Source: Corynebacterium falsenii
Lineage (GTDB): Bacteria > Actinomycetota > Actinomycetes > Mycobacteriales > Mycobacteriaceae
Direction of reading: 5' to 3'
Length of the DNA stretch: 64,000 nt
Assembly: GCF_020099275.1 (NCBI RefSeq)
Contig: NZ_CP083646.1
Coordinates: forward strand, 1,922,001-1,986,000
Part shown: positions 1 through 10,396 of the stretch, piece after piece
How the letters are laid out: every line of letters starts with the position of its first letter
Position numbering within the stretch: position 1 is the stretch's first letter
The notes under the pieces: generated by a model
The model's database searches: none
What the model was told of the DNA's origin: nothing
Seen by the model: only the letters and a program-made list of their open reading frames with translations
Program-made: the position numbers and the translations under genes

Positions 1-581
1 AGGTGCACCATCGGCTGTCTAGGCTGTCCAAACTGTCCCAATTGTCCTGGTTGTCCTAGTTGTCCCGCTCGTCCGGCCTCCGGGCCGGGACTCGGCTCAT
101 CATTCAGCAGTTCAACAGCGCGGCGGGCCTCCTCTGCACAGGCCTCCGGCACCACGACATGCCGGAACCCGTGAGCTGCTGCGGCTGCCACACGCGGAAA
201 GATCCCAGGCACGGGGCGCACGCTGCCGTCGAGACCCAATTCCCCGACCAGCACGGCGGAATGAACCCGCTCGCGCACCGCTTCAGTCACACCCGTGGCA
301 CCGCTGGCGAGCAGCATCGCGCACACCATTGCGACGTCGTATCCACTACCGCTTTTCGGCATCGCCGCGGGCGACAAACTCATGACGGTTCGCGAGCCCG
401 GCCACTGCACACCGGTATTGCGCAGCGCGGACCGGATCCGGTCCTTGGCCTGAACCACCGCCGCATCCCCCATGCCAACCACGCTGATGCCGGGGAGTCC
501 GCGGCACACGTCGCATTCGACGGTCACCACCTTGCCCTCGGCTCCCTGCAGCGCGATGGCGTATGCATGTCCCACGCCCAT
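1..581 (-). CDS. comM: ComM/YifB-family Mg-chelatase-like AAA+ ATPase, N-terminal part (runs off window)
   Basis: The first 193 codons of a minus-strand gene continue past base 1. The start is the ATG at 581-579; an in-frame stop at 590-588 excludes a longer protein. The N-terminal residues match the ChlI-like N domain of ComM/YifB: a GISVVGMGDAAVVQAKDR stretch, then SLSPAAMPKSGSGYD, then GELGLDGSVRPV. The AAA+ module would lie beyond the edge. In naturally transformable bacteria ComM is a branch-migration helicase; its role in actinobacteria is less clear. It follows yraN by 6 bases, the usual actinobacterial pairing. Near the edge the reading frame enters a low-complexity linker of repeated Gly-Gln units encoded by a 9-base repeat (about bases 5-70). 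Family assignment is firm, function in this organism inferred. Confidence 0.85.
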   Translation of the reverse strand, partial: MGVGHAYAIALQGAEGKVVTVECDVCRGLPGISVVGMGDAAVVQAKDRIRSALRNTGVQWPGSRTVMSLSPAAMPKSGSGYDVAMVCAMLLASGATGVTEAVRERVHSAVLVGELGLDGSVRPVPGIFPRVAAAAAHGFRHVVVPEACAEEARRAVELLNDEPSPGPEAGRAGQLGQPGQLGQFGQPRQPMVH

Positions 582-587
582 CGGGAA

Positions 588-965
588 TCACCACACTCCT
601 AGAAGGTGATCCCGCACGCCCTCAGGGCCTACGTCGATGACGTCGATGCGGATATCCTCCGCCGGGCCGTAGAGATCGCGATAGCGGGCCAACCAGAGAC
701 CGGAGACCAATCGGATCCTGGCAAGTTTGCGCGAGGTCACGGCGGCCACTCCCCCGCCATCAACCGTGCTGCGCCGGTATTTCACCTCCACGAACACCAC
801 CGCACCATTGGGGTCGCGCACCACCAAGTCGATCTCCCCGAACTGCGTGTAGAAGTTTCTATCGAGAATCTCGTAACCCATTCCGCCGAGGTAGCGCGCG
901 GCGATCTTCTCCCCGGACATCCCGCGCCTGCGGGCAGATCCTTGCTTTACTGCTGGCTTATCCAT
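588..965 (-). CDS. yraN: YraN/UPF0102 family endonuclease-like protein
   Basis: A 125-residue protein of the UPF0102 family, which has a restriction-endonuclease-like fold. Visible motifs are GEKIAARYLGGMGYEILDRN, then FGEIDLVVRD and VVFVEVKYRR, which carry the E..D..ExK-type residues. The frame is open upstream to 1148, but I place the start at the ATG at 965 because a GGAGGGG ribosome binding site lies about 9 bases before it and the extra upstream residues look like non-coding translation. It is directly upstream of comM and is probably co-transcribed with it. The terminator at 1054-1087 separates it from the DUF2469 gene, so it probably has its own promoter or depends on read-through. Biological role of the family is not well established. 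Confidence 0.85.
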   Translation of the reverse strand: MDKPAVKQGSARRRGMSGEKIAARYLGGMGYEILDRNFYTQFGEIDLVVRDPNGAVVFVEVKYRRSTVDGGGVAAVTSRKLARIRLVSGLWLARYRDLYGPAEDIRIDVIDVGPEGVRDHLLGVW

Positions 966-1053
966 AGCCGTCGTTCCCCTCCACTGAAAGCCGAAGCATT
1001 GACGGCTCACAGTATTGCCCACCCCACCCCGGCCAATCCTTGCCTGCGCATGC

Positions 1054-1087
1054 AAAAACCCAGCCGCCTGTGGATAACGGCTGGGTT
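1054..1087 (-). terminator. Intrinsic terminator after the DUF2469 gene; its loop contains a DnaA box
   Basis: A perfect 10-bp inverted repeat (1057-1066 and 1078-1087, arms AACCCAGCCG and CGGCTGGGTT) with an 11-base loop is followed on the minus strand by a run of five T. This is a textbook rho-independent terminator for transcripts coming from the DUF2469/rnhB/lepB direction. The loop holds most of a consensus DnaA box. Confidence 0.75.
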
Positions 1088-1095
1088 GTGGATAA
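1069..1095 (+). promoter_or_regulatory. Two consensus DnaA boxes, direct repeat
   Basis: TGTGGATAA occurs exactly at 1069-1077 and 1087-1095. Each is the complement of the consensus DnaA box TTATCCACA. The two are in the same orientation, 18 bp start to start, so on nearly the same helix face two turns apart. They lie in a 200-bp non-coding gap between yraN and the DUF2469 gene. There is no dnaA, dnaN or AT-rich unwinding element nearby, so this is not an origin. A titration or regulatory site is possible, and chance plus overlap with the terminator is the alternative. Confidence 0.5.
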
Positions 1096-1168
1096 CTCTT
1101 ATCGAGACCCCGCGAGCGGTACCGCCACGCACCTACGGGAAGCCCCAAAAAACGGGCGACTAGGCCCC

Positions 1169-1477
1169 TCAGTTGTCGGGAAGCTGCAGCTCAGGCTTAT
1201 CGAGTTCCTCGATATTGACGTCCTTATACGTAATCACTCGGACATAGCGCACGAAACGGGCCGGGCGGTACATGTCCCACACCCAAGCGTCGGACATACG
1301 CACCTCGTAGTAAACCTCCCCGCCGGAATTACGAGGGATCAATTCCACGGCGTTGGCTAGGTAGAAACGCCGCTCAGTCTCCACCACGTAGGAGAACTGG
1401 CTGACTACGTCCCGATACTCCCGGTACATGGACAGCTCAACGTTGGCCTCATAGTCGTCTAGTTCTTCGGCACTCAC
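1169..1477 (-). CDS. DUF2469 family protein
   Basis: A 102-residue acidic, soluble protein with the sequence pattern of actinobacterial DUF2469 (mycobacterial Rv2901c type): it starts MSAEELDDYEANVELSMYRE and continues with a Tyr/Arg-rich middle ending in a VRVITYKDVNIEELDKP segment. Length and position immediately downstream of rnhB (18 bases after its stop) are typical, and the gene order lepB-rnhB-DUF2469-yraN-comM is conserved in actinobacteria. No catalytic motif can be seen, and no function is assigned here. A strong terminator follows at 1054-1087. Confidence 0.85.
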   Translation of the reverse strand: MSAEELDDYEANVELSMYREYRDVVSQFSYVVETERRFYLANAVELIPRNSGGEVYYEVRMSDAWVWDMYRPARFVRYVRVITYKDVNIEELDKPELQLPDN

Positions 1478-1495
1478 GGCTTCAAACTCAACCTT

Positions 1496-2185
1496 TCATC
1501 GAGACAATCGAGTCAACTGCCACTGGCGATGCGCCGCGGCCACATTTTTGTAAGTGTAGCGATGATAAGGCGTTCCGCCGTGCAGACTCACCGCGTCCAT
1601 GTGCGCCTTCGTGCCATAGCCCTTGTGCCCGGCAAGGCCGTAGCCGGGGAATTGCTCATCCAGCTCGCGCATCACCCGGTCACGCGAGACCTTTGCCAGC
1701 ACGCTCGCCGCACTGATACACCGCACCAGCAGATCGCCCTTGACCACGGGAAGATGCGGAACGGTCAAGCCCGGAACCTTCATGGCATCGGTCAGCACAT
1801 ACCCCGGCGTCACATCTAACCCAGCCACGGCGCGGCGCATGCCGGAGAGGTTCGCATGCTGGATACCCCACTCGTCGATATCCGCCGCAGAGATATGAAT
1901 GATGCAGAAGCTGGTGGCCACCTCCCGGATGACCTCGTACAGCCCCTCGCGGGTCTTTTCGCTGAGCTTCTTCGAATCCGTAAGCTTGTCCAACTCGGGC
2001 AGCGGACGCGGCGGCAGGATGCAGGCGGCAATGCTGATCGGCCCGCAGCACGCACCACGACCGGCCTCATCCACGCCCGCAACCGGGCCCATGCCCGAGG
2101 CATAAAGAGCTTGCTCCATTGAGCGCGCGTGGGGCATGGTGCGCACGCTATGCCGAATGGGGCGAGCGGGATGATCAGATTCCAT
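1496..2185 (-). CDS. rnhB: Ribonuclease HII
   Basis: A 229-residue RNase HII, which removes ribonucleotides and RNA-DNA hybrids from DNA. The catalytic GVDEAGRGACCGPI motif (Asp-Glu pair) lies near residues 38-51; LTDSKKLSEKTRE and the later LTDAM and SVLAKVSRDRVM segments complete the active site. The end of the protein contains GYGTKAHMDAVSLHGGTPYH, also typical. The ATG at 2185 is preceded by GGGGAA at good spacing; an internal Met at residue 23 is a possible alternative. The gene lies between lepB and DUF2469. The spacer to lepB carries an 11-bp tandem repeat. Confidence 0.93.
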   Translation of the reverse strand: MESDHPARPIRHSVRTMPHARSMEQALYASGMGPVAGVDEAGRGACCGPISIAACILPPRPLPELDKLTDSKKLSEKTREGLYEVIREVATSFCIIHISAADIDEWGIQHANLSGMRRAVAGLDVTPGYVLTDAMKVPGLTVPHLPVVKGDLLVRCISAASVLAKVSRDRVMRELDEQFPGYGLAGHKGYGTKAHMDAVSLHGGTPYHRYTYKNVAAAHRQWQLTRLSR

Positions 2186-2216
2186 CGAACAGTTCCCCAG
2201 TCATCTATCGTCTACA

Positions 2217-2249
2217 GACCGTCCACTGACCGACCGCTGACCGACCCAG
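2217..2249. repeat. 11-bp degenerate tandem repeat, three units
   Basis: Units beginning GACCG at 2217, 2228 and 2239 have a period of 11 and differ at a few bases. They fill most of the gap between lepB and rnhB. This looks like replication slippage in non-coding DNA. Confidence 0.55.
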
Positions 2250-2253
2250 AGGC

Positions 2254-3126
2254 CTAGTTCTGGCCCTGGATCGGCAGCGACTTCACCAGACCGATCCGGT
2301 TAATCGGAAGCACGATGGCCTCCACCTTGCCCACCACGTTCGATACCGGGATGGTGCCCTGGTGCTCGTCGCCGATGTGCGCACGCGAATCCAGTGAATT
2401 GGTGCGGTTATCGCCCATCATCCACAGCGAATCCTTCGGCACGGTCACGGGTCCGAAGTAGTCACCCTGGCACGCCTCGGAACCCGTGGTTGGATCAATG
2501 GGGTTCACCGGCGGCTTCATGGTGTACGAATCGTCGATCTTCTTGCCATCGACCATGATGCCGGGGTCTCCGGCCTGGCACTGCACAGTTTGACCACCTG
2601 TGGCGATCACGCGCTTGACCAGCGTGTTCTCATCGGGGGCGACGATACCGATGGTGCTGCCCAAGTTCTGCAGCCCGCGCACCACCTCGTTCTTCGACCG
2701 CTTGGTGGTAAATCCCTCATTCCAACTGTCCGTTCCCACGAACACGATCACGTCACCCGGCTTCGGGCTCTTATCGCCCAGGTAGGCCAGCTTGTTGACG
2801 TAGATCCGGTCCGGGGTACACCCGGCACAACCGTGCAGCGTCGGCTCCATGGACTCGGATGGAATCAGATACAGCCGCCCCACGAACGTGTTGAACGCGC
2901 CGAGAACGAGCAGAGTGACGAGGATGATGATGGGCATCTCCACCCACCACGGGTACGTCTTCTTCTGCTTCTTCTCTTTCTTACCGCTCTTGCCGTTCTC
3001 GCCGTTCTTGCCATTCTGGTCCTGGCTATCCGCAGCGCGGCGCGGCGCGTCCCTGTTCAGCTGCGCCTGCTGATCGAGCGAGGCGTGGTGCTGGGGATCC
3101 GGTTGCTCTGAGTTGGGTTCAGTCAC
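2254..3126 (-). CDS. lepB: Signal peptidase I
   Basis: A 290-residue type I signal peptidase that cleaves signal peptides of exported proteins at the outer face of the membrane. A cytoplasmic N-terminal tail of about 58 residues is low complexity, with Asn-Gly-Lys repeats followed by a Lys-rich stretch. One membrane segment follows (about residues 62-82), then the catalytic box YLIPSESMEPTL with Ser92. The general-base Lys is in LVKRVIATGG (Lys171), and box E is MMGDNRTNSLDSRAHIG. A CAGCTPD insertion with two cysteines sits just after the Ser box. It lies between rplS and rnhB, the standard order. Assignment is firm. Confidence 0.95.
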   Translation of the reverse strand: MTEPNSEQPDPQHHASLDQQAQLNRDAPRRAADSQDQNGKNGENGKSGKKEKKQKKTYPWWVEMPIIILVTLLVLGAFNTFVGRLYLIPSESMEPTLHGCAGCTPDRIYVNKLAYLGDKSPKPGDVIVFVGTDSWNEGFTTKRSKNEVVRGLQNLGSTIGIVAPDENTLVKRVIATGGQTVQCQAGDPGIMVDGKKIDDSYTMKPPVNPIDPTTGSEACQGDYFGPVTVPKDSLWMMGDNRTNSLDSRAHIGDEHQGTIPVSNVVGKVEAIVLPINRIGLVKSLPIQGQN

Positions 3127-3251
3127 AAGGAATCACCCTACCAGTCGACACCTCGGCACCCCATACACCACAACCCAGCCGCAGAAAGTTGCTTTTTCTA
3201 CTAGCTGGGTTGGGAATGTTCGACCCTGTACTGGTCCACAACTCAGGGCCG

Positions 3252-3287
3252 AAATAAGAAGAAAGCCAGCAGACTGTGCCGCTGGCT
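3252..3287 (-). terminator. Intrinsic terminator after rplS
   Basis: A 7-bp stem (3264-3270 with 3281-3287, AGCCAGC/GCTGGCT) starts 11 bases past the rplS stop and is followed on the minus strand by TTTCTTCTTATTTC. This would separate rplS from lepB. Confidence 0.65.
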
Positions 3288-3297
3288 ACGCGATTTC

Positions 3298-3639
3298 TTA
3301 GCGCTTCTCCTTGATCTTGGCTGCCTTGCCGCGCAGGTTGCGCAGGTAGTACAGCTTCGCGCGGCGAACCTTGCCGCGGGTCAGAACGTCGATGTGATCG
3401 ATGTTCGGGGAGTGCACCGGGAAGGTACGCTCCACACCGATGCCGAAAGAGATCTTACGGACGGTGAAGGTCTCGCGGATGCCGGAGTTCTGGCGGCGAA
3501 TCACAACGCCACGGAACACCTGGATACGGGACTTGGTACCCTCGATGACCTTGACGTGAACGTCAACGGTGTCGCCGGGACGGAAGTCGGGAATGTCGCT
3601 GCGCAGCTGTGCTGCATCAACCTTATCGAGAATGTGCAT
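3298..3639 (-). CDS. rplS: 50S ribosomal protein L19
   Basis: A 113-residue ribosomal protein L19, located at the 30S-50S interface. It reads [19 protein letters not shown], then [20 protein letters not shown] and the [20 protein letters not shown] core, and ends with the basic [19 protein letters not shown] tail. The frame is open further upstream to 3687, but the ATG at 3639 gives the canonical N-terminus and has AAAGGA 8 bases before it. In most actinobacteria rplS follows trmD directly; here the bet locus and tex have been inserted between them, and rplS appears to have its own promoter at 3736-3765. Confidence 0.96.
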   Translation of the reverse strand: MHILDKVDAAQLRSDIPDFRPGDTVDVHVKVIEGTKSRIQVFRGVVIRRQNSGIRETFTVRKISFGIGVERTFPVHSPNIDHIDVLTRGKVRRAKLYYLRNLRGKAAKIKEKR

Positions 3640-3735
3640 GCAAAAATCCTTTGCTCGTCTGAATAGAGGATCCACGCGGCTTTTCACCCTGAGGTGCGCC
3701 TACGGGTTCGTACCCACAACATAAATAACTGAAGT

Positions 3736-3765
3736 AGTATGCCAGCCGATCCACCGCGAAGCCAA
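3736..3765 (-). promoter_or_regulatory. Candidate rplS promoter
   Basis: On the minus strand TTGGCT (3765-3760) and CATACT (3741-3736) are separated by 18 bp, about 100 bases before the rplS ATG. The gap to tex is otherwise empty. Proposed from consensus only. Confidence 0.35.
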
Positions 3766-3790
3766 ATCGCGGCGAGTCGCCGGCACGTGA

Positions 3791-6247
<2,457 letters not shown>

Positions 6248-6300
6248 TGCGCCCATCCTAGTGACCACCGCTCCCCCGCGACCGCATGAGGTGCGGGTTA

Positions 6301-8502
6301 CTAGCTGCCTGCCTTATTGTTCTTGGCTGCGGGAGCTTCGCTGACGTCGCTGCTGTCGCTGTCCTGGAAGTCCTCCGCCCAGCCCGGTGCCTTGCGGGAG
6401 TAGGCGGTGAGGTCGGCCTCGCCGTTAATGTCCTTCTGCATGTGCAGGTATTCCAGGTGCCGGTCGAACAGGTCCAGCACGTTTCCGATGAGCTGTTCCT
6501 TGGTGTAGCCGTACACATCGAAGCCCAAAGAGCCATTCGCTCCGAAAACCTCGAGGCGGTAGTAGTGCGCAAGGAGGGTATCGGGAGCGTAGTCCGGGGT
6601 CTTTTCCACCACGGGGTAGAGCTGGTAACGGAAGGTGGCTTCCTTTTCGAAGTCCACGGACAGGTCTAGCTGCTTGGCATTGGCATCGGAGGCGTCGGCC
6701 AGCAGCAGCGTGGTGTGGTAACCGCGCTTGTCCAGTGCCAAAGCGACTTCTTCCAGGGCGGGCTTGGCGACGTTGAGGACGTACTCGTTGACCTCGGCAT
6801 CGTTGGGCCACGAGTTCGCGCGATCGAGGCGCTTTTCCCAATCGCCGCCGTCGCCGGTGCGGCTGGAGATTGCAGAATGCAGAGCCACGCCGCGCGACTC
6901 CAGCTGTGCCCTTTCTCGGCGGATGGATCGCACGAGGCCGAGCATGATGAGGAACACCACGACCATGAAGGGCAAGCCCATGATGAGCGTGGCCATCTGC
7001 AGCGTTCCGATGCCGCCGACCTGCAGCATGGCGATAGTAAGGATGCCGACACAAGCCGACCACATCACGCGCATCCACGGTGCACCATCCTGCTGCGCTT
7101 CGTCGGAGAAGGATGAGAACTTCGCCATGACGAGCGCGCCGGAGTCAGCGGAGGTGACGAAGAAGAGGATGCCGACACCCAGCGCCAGGGCAATGATGGC
7201 GGGTGCCCAGGGCATGCCCTCGAGGAGCATGTAGAAGCCCCGCTCCGGGCTATCGACTGTGGTCTCCAGGAAGTTCGTGTCGCCCTCGCGCACTCGGTCG
7301 ATGGCCACATTGCCGAGGAAGGAGGCCCACAGCGCAATGTAAAGGAAGGGCACGAACAGGGTTCCGACCACGAACTGACGGAACGTACGGCCGCGGGAAA
7401 TGCGGGCAAGGAACAGGCCCACGAACGGCGCCCAGGCCACCCACCAGGCCCAGAAGAACAGGGTCCAGTTGGCCATCCACTCCTGAGTTTGCACCGGCGT
7501 TTGGCTGTAGCTGAAGGTCTCGAAGGTCCACTGTGGGAGCTGATAGAGGTAATCACCCATGTTCTTCACCAGCGAGTCCAGGAGGAATCCGGTGCGGCCG
7601 GTGACGAGCACGAACAGAATGAGCAGCCCAGCGAGGTAGACGTTGATCTCGGACAACCGCTTGATGCCCTTGTCCACGCCGGAGACTGCCGAGATGGTGG
7701 CGACACCTACGGCGAGCACGATCAGTGCGATCTGCATGGCCTTGTTCTCCGGAAGGTCGAACAACACCTTCAGTCCGTAGTTAAGCTGCACCACACCGAT
7801 ACCGAGCGAGGCCGCTACGCCGAAAATAGTGCCCAGCATCGCCGCGATGTCCACGGAGTTTCCGATGCCACCGTGGATGCGCCGACCGATGATGGGATAC
7901 AGAGCGGAGCGGATGGTCAACGGCATGTTCAGCCGGTATGCGTAGTAGCCAAAAGCGAGGCCCATGAGTGCGTAGAGCGCCCAGCCGGAAATGCCGTAGT
8001 GGAACATCGTCCACACCACGGCGTTCTGCAGAGCCTGTTCAGTCTGGCCATCACCCACCGGCGGGTTGGCGTATTGTGCGAGCGGCTCGGCCACCGCGTA
8101 GAACATGATTCCCATACCGATGCCGGCAGCGAAGAGCATGGCGGACCAAGAGAACAAGCTGTATTGCGGCTTGGAGTGATCGGGGCCTAGGCGGATGTTT
8201 CCGGCGCTGGTCACTGCCACCCAGACCATGAAGATCATCGCGAGGGCAACGGTGCCCACGTACATCCAACCCAGGTTGGTCGTGAGCCACGAGGTGATGG
8301 TTCCAATGCTGGAATCGAAGCTGTCCTTCTCGACCATCGCCCAGATGGCAACGGCCAGGGTGATGGTGAGGGTGACGCCCACGACCACCCAATTGGCGCG
8401 GGGCTTCTCTGAGTTCTTGTCCGTGTTGCTTCCGGCCGAATACGTGCCCACGATCGCTCGTGGCGCGGCGGAAGATCTCTGTGCACTGCTGTCGGCAGAC
8501 AA
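6301..8502 (-). CDS. BCCT-family osmolyte transporter, BetP-like Gly at the coupling position
   Basis: A 733-residue member of the betaine/choline/carnitine transporter family: twelve predicted membrane segments, then a soluble C-terminal domain of about 200 residues as in BetT-type proteins. Family signatures are AGIGMGIMFYAVAEP in segment 3 (residues 127-140) and FFWAWWVAWAPFVGLFLARI in segment 8. Gly131 occupies the position where BetP has Gly153, associated with Na+ coupling and betaine; the paralogue at 10397-12607 has Asp there. The start is a TTG at 8502, with AAAGGAACC just upstream. The leader (8503-8629) is strongly self-complementary. It follows betB but is separated from it by a strong terminator, so it is probably separately controlled. 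Substrate (betaine, choline or another) is inferred. Confidence 0.88.
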   Translation of the reverse strand: MSADSSAQRSSAAPRAIVGTYSAGSNTDKNSEKPRANWVVVGVTLTITLAVAIWAMVEKDSFDSSIGTITSWLTTNLGWMYVGTVALAMIFMVWVAVTSAGNIRLGPDHSKPQYSLFSWSAMLFAAGIGMGIMFYAVAEPLAQYANPPVGDGQTEQALQNAVVWTMFHYGISGWALYALMGLAFGYYAYRLNMPLTIRSALYPIIGRRIHGGIGNSVDIAAMLGTIFGVAASLGIGVVQLNYGLKVLFDLPENKAMQIALIVLAVGVATISAVSGVDKGIKRLSEINVYLAGLLILFVLVTGRTGFLLDSLVKNMGDYLYQLPQWTFETFSYSQTPVQTQEWMANWTLFFWAWWVAWAPFVGLFLARISRGRTFRQFVVGTLFVPFLYIALWASFLGNVAIDRVREGDTNFLETTVDSPERGFYMLLEGMPWAPAIIALALGVGILFFVTSADSGALVMAKFSSFSDEAQQDGAPWMRVMWSACVGILTIAMLQVGGIGTLQMATLIMGLPFMVVVFLIMLGLVRSIRRERAQLESRGVALHSAISSRTGDGGDWEKRLDRANSWPNDAEVNEYVLNVAKPALEEVALALDKRGYHTTLLLADASDANAKQLDLSVDFEKEATFRYQLYPVVEKTPDYAPDTLLAHYYRLEVFGANGSLGFDVYGYTKEQLIGNVLDLFDRHLEYLHMQKDINGEADLTAYSRKAPGWAEDFQDSDSSDVSEAPAAKNNKAGS

Positions 8503-8629
8503 AAGAGGTTCCTTTCACAAAGGTGGGCTCGTAGCACACGTCAGCGCCGCCACGAGCTCGCGATTAAGCCCCTCACGGGGCCTTTACCATTAATGACTAT
8601 CGCATACCCGATTTGTTAAGGAACCTCTT
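8503..8629 (-). promoter_or_regulatory. Structured 5' leader with anti-Shine-Dalgarno segment before the BCCT gene
   Basis: A perfect 12-bp inverted repeat (8503-8514 and 8618-8629; arms AAGAGGTTCCTT and AAGGAACCTCTT) brackets the leader. On the minus strand the arm nearest the gene contains the ribosome binding site AAGGA immediately before the TTG start, so the distal arm is an exact anti-Shine-Dalgarno sequence. A local hairpin (8511-8523, stem CCTTT/AAAGG, 3-base loop) can also mask the same site. Two more stems lie between: GCCCC/GGGGC at 8568-8581 and GCTCGT/ACGAGC at 8527-8557. It matches no riboswitch class I recognise. Whether the distal arm is transcribed is not known. Confidence 0.45.
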
Positions 8630-8633
8630 ACAC

Positions 8634-8673
8634 AAAAATCGCACCACATGGGTGGGTTTTCCATGTGGTGCGA
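8634..8673 (-). terminator. Strong intrinsic terminator after betB
   Basis: A perfect 13-bp inverted repeat (8639-8651 and 8661-8673) with a 9-base loop is followed on the minus strand by five T (8638-8634). It starts 31 bases after the betB stop and ends 5 bases before the distal arm of the leader repeat of the next gene. Confidence 0.85.
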
Positions 8674-8703
8674 CGAGCGGAATTCACCGCACAATCGTGC
8701 TTC

Positions 8704-10290
8704 CTAGCTGTTGCCGCCGAACCAGCCGGTCACAGCGGGAGCGATGTTGGTGTACACGTGCTTGTGCTCCTGGTATTCCTCCAGTCCGGTGGGGCCAAGC
8801 TCACGGCCGATGCCGGAGGCCTTCATGCCGCCCCACTCCGCCTGCGGCAGGTAGGGGTGGAAGTCGTTGATCCAGATCGTGCCGTGGCGCAGCTTGCGGG
8901 CCACGCGCTCGGCCTTGCCTGCATCGGAGGTCCACACCGCACCAGCCAGGCCGTAGACGGTGTCGTTGGCGATGGCCACCGCCTCTTCCTCGGTGGTGAA
9001 GGTCTCGATGGTCACCGTGGGGCCGAAGGCCTCGTCGTGCACGCAGTCCATCTCCTGGGTGCAGTTGTCCAGGATGGTGGGCAGGTAGTACACGCCACCG
9101 GTCAGGTCGGTGTTGCCGGTGGAGTGCGGGCCGTTGTTGTCCTCGTCGGTGGGGATGCGACCACCGGTGAGCACCGTGGCGCCCTGCTCGCGGGCGTGGT
9201 CGACGTAATCCGCGACCTTCTTGCGGTGATCCTCGGAGATGAGCGCGCCGGTCTCGGCTGCTTCATCGAGGGGGCCGCCGAGCTTGATCTTCTCCGCGCC
9301 CTTGGTCAGTGCTTCCACAAACTTGTCGTGGATGGATTCTTCGACCACGATGCGGGAACCAGCCGAGCACACCTGGCCGGAGTGGACGAATGCACCGTTG
9401 AGGGCGTTGTCCACAGCGGCATCGAAGTCAGCATCGGCGAAGATCACGTTGGGGTTCTTGCCGCCGAGCTCCAGCGCCACGCGCTTGACCGACTCTGCGG
9501 CGTTGCGGGCGATGAGGCGACCGGTCTGCAGGCCGCCGGTGAACGAGACCATGTCCACATCCGGGCTCTCCGAAAGCGGGTTGCCGCAGTTAGCGCCCGC
9601 GCCGGTGATGAGGTTGCCCACGCCGGCGGGCAGGCCCAGCTCGTCGAGGACTGCCATGAGCAGCATCGCGGTGTGCGGGGTCAGCTCGGCCTGCTTGAGC
9701 ACGAACGAGTTGCCGGCTGCCAGTGCCGGGGCGACCTTCCAGGACACCTGCAGCAGCGGATAGTTCCAGGGAGTAATGAGTGCGCACACGCCGACTGGTT
9801 CGGCGTCGATACGAGAACGAACATTGGGATCGCCGGGATCAACAACGCGGCCCGCGGCGTGCTGCGCGAGGGTGCCGAAGTAGTCGAAGGCGTTGGCGAT
9901 GTCGTCCATGTCCGCCTGAGACTCCGGGAAGCGCTTGCCGGTATCGGCGGATTCCGCGGCCGCGAAGAGATCCTTGTTCTCCCGGATCTTCTGGGCCACG
10001 CCGAGGAGCAGCTTGCCGCGGTCGACGGCGGGCACGCTGGACCATACCTCCGAGTCGAAGGACGTGCGGGCGGCGGCAATGGCCTTATTCGTGTCTTCAT
10101 CAGAGGCTTCGGATACGACGCCCACAGTGGTGTTATCCGCAGGGTTGATGATGGTTCGGGTTTCGCCCTTGGTTGCGGGGACCCATTCGCCGTTGATGAA
10201 CAGGCTGGCGGGCTGCTCTGGGTTGGCGTGCACGCCCTTGAGAAGTTCGCACTCTGCTGGGTTGAACAGCGTGGACTGGGTGGAAGACAT
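8704..10290 (-). CDS. betB: Betaine aldehyde dehydrogenase
   Basis: A 528-residue NAD(P)-dependent aldehyde dehydrogenase that would oxidise betaine aldehyde to glycine betaine. The ALDH active site is complete: PWNYP with Asn175, VALELGGKNPN with Glu274, and GQVCSAGSR with the nucleophile Cys308; FTGGLQTGR is the cofactor-loop motif. Substrate assignment rests on context: betA (choline dehydrogenase) and two BCCT transporters surround it. It lies 106 bases after the upstream BCCT gene on the same strand and is probably co-transcribed with it; a strong terminator follows. AGGAG lies about 13 bases before the ATG, a long spacing. Confidence 0.9.
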   Translation of the reverse strand: MSSTQSTLFNPAECELLKGVHANPEQPASLFINGEWVPATKGETRTIINPADNTTVGVVSEASDEDTNKAIAAARTSFDSEVWSSVPAVDRGKLLLGVAQKIRENKDLFAAAESADTGKRFPESQADMDDIANAFDYFGTLAQHAAGRVVDPGDPNVRSRIDAEPVGVCALITPWNYPLLQVSWKVAPALAAGNSFVLKQAELTPHTAMLLMAVLDELGLPAGVGNLITGAGANCGNPLSESPDVDMVSFTGGLQTGRLIARNAAESVKRVALELGGKNPNVIFADADFDAAVDNALNGAFVHSGQVCSAGSRIVVEESIHDKFVEALTKGAEKIKLGGPLDEAAETGALISEDHRKKVADYVDHAREQGATVLTGGRIPTDEDNNGPHSTGNTDLTGGVYYLPTILDNCTQEMDCVHDEAFGPTVTIETFTTEEEAVAIANDTVYGLAGAVWTSDAGKAERVARKLRHGTIWINDFHPYLPQAEWGGMKASGIGRELGPTGLEEYQEHKHVYTNIAPAVTGWFGGNS

Positions 10291-10333
10291 AAGGTCTGTG
10301 ATGCTCCTATCGAAATGTGAGGAAACTGGTCGA

Positions 10334-10358
10334 GAAACTAGCGGAAACTAGCGGGAAT
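10334..10358. repeat. 10-bp tandem repeat (GAAACTAGCG), two exact units plus a partial one
   Basis: GAAACTAGCG is repeated exactly at 10334-10343 and 10344-10353, with a decayed third unit, in the gap between the second BCCT gene and betB. The CTAGCG core recurs in other gaps of this window. Confidence 0.5.
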
Positions 10359-10396
10359 CGGGATGAAGGGTGCGGTCGGGTGCGAATGGGCGCGGC

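Noticed and set aside
1069..1095. Replication origin
   Set aside because: Only two DnaA boxes, no AT-rich region, and no dnaA/dnaN/rpmH genes nearby.
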